Positions 1-8,483 of a stretch of DNA of 37,656 bases are shown in pieces. The notes under the pieces are model-generated. The model ran no database searches. It saw only the letters and a program-made list of their open reading frames with translations, and was not told where the DNA came from. The position numbers and the translations under genes are program-made. Numbering within the stretch: position 1 is the stretch's first letter; each line of letters starts with the position of its first letter. The stretch lies in contig SYMT01000333.1 in the NCBI GenBank assembly GCA_005805375.1, forward strand, positions 1 to 37,656, given 5' to 3'. The stretch is from Actinomycetota bacterium (GTDB lineage: Bacteria > Armatimonadota > SYMT01).

Positions 1-231
1 GGCTTTACGATGTGGCTGGCCGGCGGGGGAGTGCGGGGCGGCTACCGCTACGGGGCCACCGACGACTACGGTTACTTCGCCACGGAGAAGCCGATGCACA
101 TCCACGACTTCCACGCCACCCTGCTCCATCTCCTGGGACTGGACCACCGCCGCCTGACCTTCCGCTACGCCGGACGGGATTTCCGCCTGACGGATGTCGC
201 CGGCGATCCGGCCACCGAGATCCTGGCGTAG
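1..231 (+). CDS. C-terminal end of a DUF1501/sulfatase-like protein (5' truncated by window)
   Basis: The open frame enters from the window edge, reading [10 protein letters not shown], and ends at 231. Visible motifs such as [29 protein letters not shown] and [11 protein letters not shown] are typical of the C-terminal end of DUF1501 proteins, relatives of the sulfatase/alkaline-phosphatase fold that are often exported. The catalytic part lies outside the window, so no reaction can be assigned. The next gene starts 16 bases downstream on the same strand, with a GGGGGG ribosome site between them, so the two are probably co-transcribed. The family call rests on the short conserved tail only. 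Confidence 0.75.
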   Translation, partial: GFTMWLAGGGVRGGYRYGATDDYGYFATEKPMHIHDFHATLLHLLGLDHRRLTFRYAGRDFRLTDVAGDPATEILA

Positions 232-246
232 CAGGGGGGCTGGGAC

Positions 247-1107
247 GTGATGCAGCTTGCTGTTTCGAGCTACTCCTTCAGCCGGTTCGGAGCCGGTCCC
301 GAACCGAACGAGAAGCCGGACTTTTTCCGCCTCCTGGACTATTGCGCCGCAGAGGGAATTGCGGGACTGGAGATTCTCGGAGTCCACTTCGCGGAGCCGC
401 ATCCGGATGCGCAACTGCTGGAGGCCCTGCGCGCGCATTCGGAGCAGGTCGGCGTACCGATCATCGCCGTCTCCGCCCACCACAATTTCGTCACACCTGA
501 CGAGACTCGCTGGGAAGAAGAGATTCAGAAGCTGTGCCGTTGGGTAGACGTCGCGGCGGCCCTGAACGCCGGAGTGGTCCGGGCCTTCGGCGGACGGTGG
601 GCAACCCGCCCCCGCTTCGCAGAATTCATGGCGGCGAACGGGGAAGAACCGCCTCTGGAAGGGTATCAGGACGACGACGGCTATGCCTGGAGCGCCACGG
701 CCTTCCGCCGCTGCGCGCAATACGCCGGAGATCGCGGCGTTACCCTGGCGCTGGAGAACCACTGGGGCTTTACCGGCACAGCGGCCGGTGTGCTGCGCAT
801 CCTGCGTGACACCAATTCTCCCTGGCTGCGGGTGGTGCTGGATACCGGCAACTTCAACTTCTCGCCGGACCAGTACGCCGAAATGCGCGTGCTGTTGCCC
901 CACACAGTGCTGGTGCATGCCAAAACCTACGTTGGGGGCGGAATCTACTACACCGCCGATCTGGACTATACGCTCATCTTCCGCATGCTCCGGCAGGCCG
1001 GTTTCCAGGGGTATGTCTCCCTGGAGTTCGAAGGAAAGGCGCACCCCGAGCAGGGGATCCCGGAGAGTCTGGCCATGCTGCGTGCGGCGCTGGCGGAGAG
1101 CGGCTAG
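247..1107 (+). CDS. Sugar phosphate isomerase/epimerase, TIM-barrel (xylose isomerase-like, AP_endonuc_2 family)
   Basis: This 286-aa protein has the layout of the xylose-isomerase-like TIM-barrel family, which interconverts sugars or inositols with a divalent metal. Four likely metal ligands appear in order: Glu in TLALENHWGF, Asp in VVLDTGNFNF, His in VLVHAKTYV and Glu in YVSLEFEG. Length and motif order match full-length members. The first codon is GTG 247 or ATG 250; a run of six G at 234-239 favours GTG by spacing. It follows a DUF1501 gene and is 5 bases ahead of a response regulator. Pairing with DUF1501 or oxidoreductase genes is common for this family in sugar catabolism, but the actual substrate cannot be read from sequence. 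Confidence 0.85.
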   Translation: MMQLAVSSYSFSRFGAGPEPNEKPDFFRLLDYCAAEGIAGLEILGVHFAEPHPDAQLLEALRAHSEQVGVPIIAVSAHHNFVTPDETRWEEEIQKLCRWVDVAAALNAGVVRAFGGRWATRPRFAEFMAANGEEPPLEGYQDDDGYAWSATAFRRCAQYAGDRGVTLALENHWGFTGTAAGVLRILRDTNSPWLRVVLDTGNFNFSPDQYAEMRVLLPHTVLVHAKTYVGGGIYYTADLDYTLIFRMLRQAGFQGYVSLEFEGKAHPEQGIPESLAMLRAALAESG

Positions 1108-1112
1108 CCGGG

Positions 1113-1787
1113 ATGCGGCTTCTGGTCGTGGAAGACGAGGACCGGGTTGCTTCCTTCATCCGGCAGGGATTGATCGAATCCGGATATGCGGCCGAGGTCG
1201 CCCCGACCGGGGAAGAGGCTGTCAGTCGTCTGGCCACCACCCACTACGATGCCGTTATCCTGGACCTGATGCTGCCCGGCATCGGTGGGCTCGAAGTGGT
1301 GCGTACCTTCCGGCGGCAGGATCGCAACACACCGGTGCTCGCGCTCACGGCGCGCGACTCGGTGGACGATCGGATTGCCGGGCTCGACGCCGGCTGCGAC
1401 GACTATCTGGCAAAACCATTTGCGTTCCAGGAACTTCTCGCGCGAGTGCGGGCCCTCCTGCGCCGTTCCACCACTGTGCGCCTGCCTCAGCTCACCTATG
1501 CCGATGTCACGCTGGATCCGGCCACTCGCACGGTAACTCGCGGGGACCGGCGCATCGAACTCACGAACAAGGAATACTCCCTGCTCGAATACCTGATGCG
1601 CCACCCGGAACAGGTGCTCGCCCGCACGGTACTGCTGGAAGGGGTCTGGGGCTACGACTTCGATACGCAGTCCAACGTGCTGGATGTGTACATGAACTTC
1701 CTGCGTAAGAAACTGGACGCGCAGGCGGAGCACAAGCTCCTCCACACCGTCCGCGGCGTGGGCTACGTGCTCCGCCTGGAGGAATGA
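1113..1787 (+). CDS. OmpR/PhoB-family two-component response regulator
   Basis: This is a 224-aa regulator with an N-terminal receiver domain and a C-terminal OmpR-type winged helix. The receiver has the acidic pair E7/D8, the phospho-acceptor Asp51 in VILDLMLPG, Thr78 and Lys100 (DDYLAKPF). The effector domain ends with the usual wing sequence LHTVRGVGYVLRLEE. Its stop codon overlaps an ATG at 1784 (ATGA), the classic coupling to a histidine kinase, so it is almost certainly the partner of the next gene. The stimulus and regulon are unknown. No operator was identified. Confidence 0.95.
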   Translation: MRLLVVEDEDRVASFIRQGLIESGYAAEVAPTGEEAVSRLATTHYDAVILDLMLPGIGGLEVVRTFRRQDRNTPVLALTARDSVDDRIAGLDAGCDDYLAKPFAFQELLARVRALLRRSTTVRLPQLTYADVTLDPATRTVTRGDRRIELTNKEYSLLEYLMRHPEQVLARTVLLEGVWGYDFDTQSNVLDVYMNFLRKKLDAQAEHKLLHTVRGVGYVLRLEE

Positions 1788-3237
1788 GGCCCTGCGCGGG
1801 CTGCGGGTCCAACTCACCCTCTGGCACGCAGGGCTGCTGGCGCTCACGCTGCTCGCCCTGGCCGGGTTCACTTACGTCATTCTCCTCCGCGTGCTCCATT
1901 CGCGCGCCGACGCGGCCCTCCAGGAGCATGCCGACGCCATTGCGCGCCAGATGGCGATCACGCTCTCTCTGGAAACAGGTGGCCGTCCAGACCGCGCCGA
2001 ATTGATCCAGACCCGGTTTCGGGCGAACGACCTCCGGACCTGGGGCCGGTACCTGCAAATTCTCTCTCCGCAGGGCACCATCCGCGAGAAGTCCGATGGT
2101 CTCCAGACACATCCACTTCCCGTCAGCGGCGATGCGCTCCGCCGGGGGCGGGAAGGGCAGGTGACGTTTGAGACGTTTCCCGCATTGGGTGAGCATCCCG
2201 TCCGGGTGGTTACCGTCCCGGTGCGCCTGGGCCCGCACATCCCATTTCTGGTGCAGGCGGGCACGTCATTGGAAGGGGTCGAAGCGGCGCTTCAGCGCAC
2301 CAGCTATGTGCTGGGCATCCTGACCCCTTCCGTCTTTCTACTATCGCTGGTCGGAGGCTGGCTGCTGGTCGGGCGGGCACTCCGCCGGGTGGACGCCCTC
2401 ACCCGCACGGCTTTGGAAATCCAGGGCAGCAACCTCGAGCGTCGCATCCACCACTCGGGACCTGAGGACGAGATCGGAAGATTGGCGCGGGCGTTCGACC
2501 AGATGATTGCCCGCCTGGACCGCAGCTTCCAACAGGTGCGCCGTTTCAGTGCCGACGCATCTCACGAACTCAAGACTCCGCTCACGGCCATCCGGGGCGA
2601 GGCGGAGGTCGCGCTCCTGGAACCCCGTGCGCCCGGAGAGTACCAGCGCACACTGCGCAGCATTCTAGAATCCGCCGAGCGGATGTCGCACATCGTCGAG
2701 AGTCTGCTGCTGCTCTCCCGCGCCGATGCCGGACAGGAACTGATCCGCCGGGAGCCGGTTCCTCTGGGCGAGTTGCTCCTGGAAGTGCTCGAACGATTCG
2801 AGAGCCCGGCGCGAGCAGCCGACGTCCGCGTGGAGGTCCAGGAAATTGCGGATGTGACTGTGGACGGGGACCCCCTGTGGCTCACGCAGATCGCCACCAA
2901 CCTGCTCAGCAATGCAGTGAAGTACACTCCGGCCGGCGGTCAGATTGTGGTGTCACTGCACGAAGCGGGCGCCACCGCTGAACTGGTCGTCGAAGACTCC
3001 GGAATCGGAATCCCGAGCGAGCACCTGCCCCGAATCTTCGATCGCTTCTACCGGGTAGACCAGGGCCGAGCGCGGACAGCCGGCGGCGCCGGTCTCGGCC
3101 TCAGCATCACCCACTGGGCGGTGGAAGCACACGGCGGGACTATCCTGGTGGACAGCGAGGTGGGGAAGGGGAGCCGGTTTCTGGTACGCCTCCCTCTGCG
3201 CCACCTATGGGAGAAAAGAGTAGAGAGGAGTGAGTAG
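1784..3237 (+). CDS. Two-component sensor histidine kinase (apparent 1-base deletion in the first codons)
   Basis: This is an inner-membrane HAMP histidine kinase. In one frame it shows a first membrane helix (about 1831-1890), an extracytoplasmic domain, a second helix (VFLLSLVGGWLLV), HAMP, an H-box SADASHELKTPLTAIRGE with His codon 2563-2565, an N-box (TNLLSNAVKYTP), G1 (VEDSGIGIP) and G2 (GGAGLGLS). The coding signal of this frame starts near 1792, but the coupled ATG 1784 is in another frame and no ATG, GTG or TTG of the right frame precedes the first helix. One extra G in the GGCCC at 1788-1792 would give MRALRGLRVQLTLWHAG, a normal kinase start. The first in-frame ATG, 1891, would delete helix 1. 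The gene is therefore frameshifted, wrongly read, or uses a CTG start. The C-terminus ends within a purine-rich repeat. Confidence 0.88.
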
Positions 3238-3286
3238 AGAGTGCCGAAGTCACTCTTTTCTCTTTCCTCTCCACTCATCCCTCCGC
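3236..3286. repeat. Purine/pyrimidine-rich dispersed repeat, copy 1
   Basis: The order GAGAGTGCCG, CACTC, TTTC, CCTCTCCACTCA, CTCCGC seen here recurs at 25197-25242 inside the 3' end of murF. The purine-rich stretch just before it (kinase codons for EKRVERSE, about 3210-3237) closely resembles the murE stretch at 27708-27741. This is a by-eye comparison. Confidence 0.6.
3238..3266 (+). terminator. Rho-independent-like terminator after the histidine kinase
   Basis: Directly after the kinase stop codon, AGAGTG (3238-3243) pairs with CACTCT (3251-3256), followed by TTTCTCTTTCC. The gene on the other strand ends at 3287, so this is a convergent junction. The stem belongs to a repeated element also found at 25197-25242. 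Confidence 0.6.
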
Positions 3287-4513
3287 TTACGGGTTGATCG
3301 TTACGTTTGCGGTCTGGAGCGCCGGTTTCTTAGCGCCGCCCAGATCCCGCACGGTGACCGTGACCTGGAAGGGTTGCAGTTCGCCCGGACTTCCCGGCAC
3401 GTCTTTGCTGGCTTGATTGTAGACCCAAACGGCGATCGGGCCGATGGCGTCCTCCTGAATCCCATCCGACCGATCGAAGTCCCAGCTATACTGGAGCGGA
3501 GAAAGGCCGCCGGTCGCCACCGCAGCGAACTCGATGGGTTCGCCGACCACTGCCTGCTGATCGTCGTCCAACGGCTCGACCTGGATCGGCTCGTCGTCCA
3601 CAGCCGTGCGGATCTGGCCGATCCAGAACGTATCCTTGGTGTCGCCGAAGATCCTGATTTCCCGCAGGTGGGCGCTCCGGGCCTTCTCCAACCCCTTGAA
3701 GGCGACAAACGGCACACCGACCACGAACCAGCCTTCTTCACTCGAAGGCTGAAGCACCAGCGGGAAGTTGCTCGCGACGAAAGTCCCTTCCTGGCAGACC
3801 AGCATCACCTTGAGGCGGCGTGTGTCGGGAGAAATCGTCTGGGCGGAACCAACACCGCCGCCGAACCCGCCACCGGGGCCGAACCCGCCGGGGTCACCCA
3901 TCGCGCCACCGGGCCCCCCCGCACCGGCAAACCCGGAGTTTCCGCCGATCCCGCCGAAGCCGGAGCCCGGACCGGACCCAAATCCGGCTCCCGCCGACGC
4001 TCCACCTTCCAGGCCCGAACCGGACCGGATCCCGCCCGGCCCCCCTCCACCAAAGCCACCCAGGCCGCCGATGCCGCCAGCAGCACCGCCGATGCCGCCC
4101 GGGCCGCCGCCCAGACCACCGGCGCCACCCTGCTGTAACTGCTGCTGCCGCCGCTGGCGGATTACCCCGGGTTTAAACCGCATCGTCAACTCGATGAGCC
4201 CGAAAGCATCGGCCTTCTGTGCCGTCAGATCTTTGGCCTGCAGGTACTGAACGCGCGCCCCGGAATAGTAGCCGTCCGTCTCCACCCGGATGGATCCATC
4301 CCCAGTGGTGCGGAACTCCCGGTCCTCCCGCGCCATCCCGCTGCCCCACCCGCCCAGCAGAATCCCTTCCACCTTGGCGGCGGCGCCGCCGTACCGGTCC
4401 AGATTCCCGCCAGCCGGCTTCTGCGAATTGGCAGACGGAGCTCCCAAAACCAGGCACCCCAATCCCACCACCAGGGCTCCGCCCAGGCGCAGTGGCCAGG
4501 TTCTTCGTTTCAT
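3287..4513 (-). CDS. Exported protein with Gly-rich loop inside a beta-sandwich-like domain, and C-terminal PKD-like domain
   Basis: This is a 408-aa protein starting at ATG 4513 (MKRRTWPLRLGGALVVGLG) with a clear signal peptide cut near NSQ. A compositionally normal segment with beta-strand character (about residues 30-125) is interrupted by roughly 95 residues of Gly-rich sequence (about 127-222, DNA 3846-4134). The fold then appears to resume (LKVMLVCQEGTFVASNFP, EGWFVVGVPFVAF, LREIRIFGD). The C-terminus (QYSWDFD, then FQVTVTVRD) looks like a PKD/immunoglobulin-like domain used for extracellular adhesion or glycan contact. No catalytic motif was seen. The role is unknown; cell-surface or matrix binding is an inference. 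It is the last gene of a minus-strand run beginning near 10.7 kb. Confidence 0.8.
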   Translation of the reverse strand: MKRRTWPLRLGGALVVGLGCLVLGAPSANSQKPAGGNLDRYGGAAAKVEGILLGGWGSGMAREDREFRTTGDGSIRVETDGYYSGARVQYLQAKDLTAQKADAFGLIELTMRFKPGVIRQRRQQQLQQGGAGGLGGGPGGIGGAAGGIGGLGGFGGGGPGGIRSGSGLEGGASAGAGFGSGPGSGFGGIGGNSGFAGAGGPGGAMGDPGGFGPGGGFGGGVGSAQTISPDTRRLKVMLVCQEGTFVASNFPLVLQPSSEEGWFVVGVPFVAFKGLEKARSAHLREIRIFGDTKDTFWIGQIRTAVDDEPIQVEPLDDDQQAVVGEPIEFAAVATGGLSPLQYSWDFDRSDGIQEDAIGPIAVWVYNQASKDVPGSPGELQPFQVTVTVRDLGGAKKPALQTANVTINP

Positions 4514-4575
4514 GTCCGTGCTCTTTGCTCCCCTTCTATTCCGCTTCCCCACGAAACCTCTTCCGGGAAAGGGTC

Positions 4576-5355
4576 CTATTCCACCCGCTCCCGAATGCGC
4601 CGCAGCCAGACCGCCCGTCCAGTCTCCGGATTGATTTCTGCAAGCACCCCGCACAACAACGTTGGGCCTTCCGGCACCTCAAAGCGGGCGGGCATCCGGG
4701 ACAGAAATTTTGCGATTACTGTTTCTTTCTCGACACCGATCACGCTCTCCTCCGGGCCGGTCATCCCAATGTCGGTAATGAACCCCGTTCCCTTCGGCAG
4801 CACGCGCTCATCGGCGGTCTGCACGTGCGTGTGGGTCCCAAACATTAGACTCGCCCTCCCATCGAGATAGTAACCCAGAGCCGCCTTTTCCGAAGTGCTT
4901 TCCGCGTGAAAATCCACCACCACCACGGAAGCCGCCTGGCGCGCCTCTTCGTAGAGCGCGTCAAACGTGCGAAACGGACACTCCAGCGGCTCCATTCCCG
5001 CGAGCCCCATCAGATTCATCACCGCGACCAGACCCGCGGGCGACGGAAACACCCCCCAGCCCCGCCCCGGCGCCCCTTCCGGAAAGTTCGCCGGCCGGAG
5101 CAGGCGTGGCTCGTGCTGGATGTACTCGTACACCGTCCGCTGCTTCCAGATGTGATTCCCGCTGGTCAGACAACCCGCGCCCGCGTCCAGCAATTCCTCG
5201 GCGGTTTCCGGCGTCACACCGAACCCCCCGGCGGAGTTCTCGCAGTTCACCACCACGAAATCTACGGCATGCGTCCGTATCAACTGCCGTCCCAGGCGCA
5301 CAAAAGCACGCCGGCCCGGCCGACCCACGATGTCCCCAATCGCGAGAAGCCGCAA
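4576..5355 (-). CDS. ymdB: YmdB-family metallophosphoesterase
   Basis: This is a 259-aa member of the YmdB/TIGR00282 family of calcineurin-like phosphoesterases. The expected metal-site motifs are present: GDIVGRPGR at the N-terminus, NCENSAGG, SGNHIWK, VVVDFHAESTSEK and FGTHTHVQTADER. Length and ends match the family. B. subtilis YmdB hydrolyses 2',3'-cyclic nucleotides and affects biofilm and colony differentiation; cytoplasmic action is expected here too. In many bacteria the gene is near rny and recA, but here it lies between a GH39-like gene (21 bases upstream) and the Gly-rich exoprotein gene. Confidence 0.93.
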   Translation of the reverse strand: MRLLAIGDIVGRPGRRAFVRLGRQLIRTHAVDFVVVNCENSAGGFGVTPETAEELLDAGAGCLTSGNHIWKQRTVYEYIQHEPRLLRPANFPEGAPGRGWGVFPSPAGLVAVMNLMGLAGMEPLECPFRTFDALYEEARQAASVVVVDFHAESTSEKAALGYYLDGRASLMFGTHTHVQTADERVLPKGTGFITDIGMTGPEESVIGVEKETVIAKFLSRMPARFEVPEGPTLLCGVLAEINPETGRAVWLRRIRERVE

Positions 5356-5375
5356 ACTCTGCCTCTCAGTCCTAC

Positions 5376-7475
5376 CTATTTGACGATCCGAGCGGTCCGC
5401 GGGTTCTCTCCATCCGCCGCCGCAGCGGCACTATCACCCTCGTAGCGGCGCAGGTCCCAACGGCGGAGCGCCGTCAACCGTGCCTCGATTGCCTGAATTG
5501 TAGCGGTCAACTCCCGGATGCGCCGAGAATCCGCTTTTCGGACTGCGTCCACGCGCAGTCGTTCCAGCACCCGCGTGCGCGTGATCGGATCCAGCGGCAG
5601 CGACAGCAACTCACGGCGGATCGCATCCGCCTGTTCCGGCGATTTCAAGTCGAGCTCGTAGAGCAGCACGAGATTCTGCAGTGCGGCTTCCGCCCAGGCC
5701 GTATCGGCAAAGTCCTTCTGGACCTTTCGCAGTGCATCCACAGCCGGCGGAAAACTCCGTCGCTGCTGGAGATCGAGTGCGCCCGAGAAGGCCTCCTCCG
5801 CCTTTTCCAGCCGACGACGGCGCTCACTCTCTACCTTGGCCGGCTGGGGTTCCGCCCCCAGGATCACCAGAGTTACGCCCCCGGGCGGGAGGACCACGTC
5901 CACCGTAGCCGCACCCCCCTCCACCCGGATGAGCGGTTCCTCACGCAAGAAGGGCAGCGGGACCGTCCCCGCCAACTTCGCCCCCAGTGCGTCCGGCGCC
6001 GGTCGCGGTTTCCCTTCCGCCACCCACGCTTCGTAGGGCGCCAGGTGCGAGGCATCAATCTGGTACACCCGCAGCGGCAGACTCACGACGCGGGCCGGAA
6101 ACCCGCTAACCCGCAGTCGCACCGGAAGATCGGCCTTGTCCGCCCCCCGCCGCCGGTACAGGAGCGCCTGCATCGACGTGCCGGGGAGCCGCGGGCTGGT
6201 GCGCGCAACCACCGCGCCCACGCCGTCACCACCCGGTTCCGCCGCCACTCGCACCGGCCCCATCCGGGTCAGCAACTGGAATAGCCGGAACGCGGGTGTG
6301 GGGACCGTATTGCGCCCCACCCGCACCACCAGCGGTCGCTCCCCCTCGAAGTGGTCCGCCGCCAGATCGCCCCGGCGAAAGATCAGATCGGCACCGCGTG
6401 GAGAACGCAAAGTCCCATCCAGGAGCGCGGCCAGCCGCGAGGCTTCCCCTACCTGATTGGGCGCATCCCCCGCACCACCACCCGAGATGGTGTCACTGGC
6501 GACAAACTCCAGGTCTTTGCGCCCCGGCAGTGCGGCTTCCGCAATCGCACGAAACTCCTCATTCCGCCGGAGAATCTGTTCCACGCTCCCGAAAGCGTGC
6601 CAGGACACGAACTGAATCCGGGCGCCTGTCTTCCCGGTCGCAAAATTGGTACCGCGGGCGCAGTGCTCCAGGAAGCGCCGCAGGAAGCGCGGATCGCCCG
6701 CAATGCCGGGGCCGCCGATGGGAATCTGTGGATCCACTGCATCGGCGGCGGCGGCAAAGTGGTCATAGAGCCGCAGGAACCGCTCGACCTGTCCCGGGCC
6801 GGGCTCGCCCTCGAACGGAGCCGCCCTGCCGCCGGCCCAGGATCCCTCATGGTCCGGCTGGCTCCACACCTCGAAGCGCCAGGAGCGCACCTCATCCTCG
6901 CCGTACACCCGGAGGAGCCGGCGGAACATCTGCGTCATGAACTCCTGGTAGCGCTTGTAGTCCTGCGGCGCATTGACCGCCGCACCGGCGTCGTTCCGGC
7001 GGGGAGTGCCCTCCAGGAACGCCTCCGGTAGCCCGCCGCAGGAGATGAAGGGACGAACGCCGGACAGCACCAACCCGTCCAGCACCCGCTCCATGCCTTC
7101 CCAGCGATTTGCAGCGGTCGGCGCCCCGGCAGGCAGCGGTGCGGGTGGCTGAAAAAACAGCGTGCCCGTCAACCACTCCGGTCGCCGCTGGAGGGAACCT
7201 TCACCCAACCAGGTGGAGCAGCGCACGAACCCGACCGCCTGCGAAACACGCATCCAGGAGAGCGCGGCCTCGCCGAGTTCCGATCCGTGCTGCCCATGGA
7301 GCGCATCCACGGAAGCATTGGCGATCCGCTCCGCCCGGAAGGGCCCGCGCACCTGGTCGAGACGAATGGGGATCTCCACCGGGGGGGAGACCTGCGCACG
7401 GACGCTCAGCGCCCCCAGGGCGCCGAGGAGCACACTCACCGCAACCGGTACCATCCGGCGGGCCAGACACCACAT
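5376..7475 (-). CDS. GH39-like exported glycosidase homologue, probably catalytically degenerate
   Basis: This is a 699-aa protein if started at ATG 7475 (MWCLARRMVPVAVSVLLG), which gives a signal peptide cut after VRA. A TTG at 7489 overlapping the upstream stop is an alternative start. The first about 500 residues look like a GH39-type TIM barrel: SWRFEVWSQPDHEGSW sits where the family has a WNEPN acid/base motif, FVSWHAFGS matches the SYHxYG strand, and LEFVASDTISGG sits where the nucleophile Glu normally is. Both catalytic glutamates appear replaced. The C-terminal about 130 residues form a helical, charged region (ESERRRRLEKAEEAF onwards). It starts 9 bases after the dehydrogenase stop. 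It may bind glycan or act as a pseudo-enzyme; the fold assignment is moderately sure. Confidence 0.7.
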   Translation of the reverse strand: MWCLARRMVPVAVSVLLGALGALSVRAQVSPPVEIPIRLDQVRGPFRAERIANASVDALHGQHGSELGEAALSWMRVSQAVGFVRCSTWLGEGSLQRRPEWLTGTLFFQPPAPLPAGAPTAANRWEGMERVLDGLVLSGVRPFISCGGLPEAFLEGTPRRNDAGAAVNAPQDYKRYQEFMTQMFRRLLRVYGEDEVRSWRFEVWSQPDHEGSWAGGRAAPFEGEPGPGQVERFLRLYDHFAAAADAVDPQIPIGGPGIAGDPRFLRRFLEHCARGTNFATGKTGARIQFVSWHAFGSVEQILRRNEEFRAIAEAALPGRKDLEFVASDTISGGGAGDAPNQVGEASRLAALLDGTLRSPRGADLIFRRGDLAADHFEGERPLVVRVGRNTVPTPAFRLFQLLTRMGPVRVAAEPGGDGVGAVVARTSPRLPGTSMQALLYRRRGADKADLPVRLRVSGFPARVVSLPLRVYQIDASHLAPYEAWVAEGKPRPAPDALGAKLAGTVPLPFLREEPLIRVEGGAATVDVVLPPGGVTLVILGAEPQPAKVESERRRRLEKAEEAFSGALDLQQRRSFPPAVDALRKVQKDFADTAWAEAALQNLVLLYELDLKSPEQADAIRRELLSLPLDPITRTRVLERLRVDAVRKADSRRIRELTATIQAIEARLTALRRWDLRRYEGDSAAAAADGENPRTARIVK

Positions 7476-7483
7476 TCGGAGAC

Positions 7484-8440
7484 TCAATAGCCCTCGCGCT
7501 TGTCTACCACGTTGTGTAACGGCTCCCCGTCCAGGTAACGTCGCAGGTTTTCGAGAAAGATACGCCGGGCGCGCGGTTGGTAGCCGGGGTGGCTGCCGCT
7601 GTAATGCGGGGTGATGTACACGCATTCCATCGTCCAGAGCGGATGATCGGGCGGGAGCGGCTCGGGATCAGTCACATCCAGCAAGGCGGCGCCCAGACGC
7701 CCTTCCCGGAGGGAGGACAGGAGTGCATCGGTGTTGATGGTGGCACCACGACCCGTGTTGATGACGATCGCCCCGTCCGGTAGCGCCGCGAACTCGTCCC
7801 AATCCATGAAGTGCTGCGTGTTGGGAGTGAGCGGGAGGGAGTTCATCACGACGTCACACTGACGGAAGAACTCCAGTCGCTGATCGGGACGGTACATCTC
7901 GTTCACGGAGGGATGCGGCTCTCCCGTGCGCCGGAGCCCCAAAACGCGCATCGCGAAACCACGTCCCACCTGCGCGCTATGACCGCCGATGGCCCCCACG
8001 CCGAGCACGCCGAGCGTCTTTCCCGCCAGGAGATCTACGCGCGCGCCGAAGTCGTATCCACGCCAGCGCCGGCTCTTCTGTTGATCCCACGCCTCGGCCA
8101 GACGCCGGGTGACCATCAACAACATCCCGAACATGTGCTCGGTGATCGGCTCGGCGTGAATGCCGCTGGCGTTGGTGATGATGAGATCTCGCTCCCGGAT
8201 CTCGGGCGTGATGAGGCCGTTCACGCCCGCACCCCAGGTCTGGTACCACTTGAGGCCGACAGCCTCGGCAAAGCGATCCCGTCCCAGGCCGCCATAGGCG
8301 ATCTCAATCTCCGCAATACGTTCAGGCCGGGCCTGCAATTCTTCCGGGGTAATCGGATCAAGCGCAGCGGAAAGGGCCCGGACTTCCGCCAGGAAGTCCG
8401 GGTCCACATTGCCGAGCAGAACGGGGATGCGCCGTGCCAT
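7484..8440 (-). CDS. D-isomer-specific 2-hydroxyacid dehydrogenase
   Basis: This 318-aa enzyme is of the D-2-hydroxyacid dehydrogenase family, which reduces 2-oxoacids to D-hydroxyacids with NAD(P)H. The nucleotide-binding glycine motif is LGVLGVGAIGGHSAQVGR. Catalytic residues are visible as Arg in VINTGRGATI, Glu in DVTDPEPLPPDHPLW and His in VYITPHYSGSHPGY. The sequence LGLRRTGEP after the second Rossmann strand has basic residues rather than an Asp, which hints at NADP preference (inference). It lies 43 bases downstream of the M48 peptidase gene and 9 bases before the GH39-like gene, so it is probably in one transcript with them. The substrate is not predictable; glyoxylate/hydroxypyruvate-type acids are common for such sequences. 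Confidence 0.92.
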   Translation of the reverse strand: MARRIPVLLGNVDPDFLAEVRALSAALDPITPEELQARPERIAEIEIAYGGLGRDRFAEAVGLKWYQTWGAGVNGLITPEIRERDLIITNASGIHAEPITEHMFGMLLMVTRRLAEAWDQQKSRRWRGYDFGARVDLLAGKTLGVLGVGAIGGHSAQVGRGFAMRVLGLRRTGEPHPSVNEMYRPDQRLEFFRQCDVVMNSLPLTPNTQHFMDWDEFAALPDGAIVINTGRGATINTDALLSSLREGRLGAALLDVTDPEPLPPDHPLWTMECVYITPHYSGSHPGYQPRARRIFLENLRRYLDGEPLHNVVDKREGY

Positions 8441-8483
8441 TCCGAGGTCGTTCTTCCTGGTGCTGATTGTGACGGAACTCGCG

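Noticed and set aside
1784-2005. Reading the ATG 1784 frame as a separate small protein
   Set aside because: Its residues are unlike any domain, while the next frame over the same bases gives the expected kinase membrane helix; a one-base lesion is simpler.
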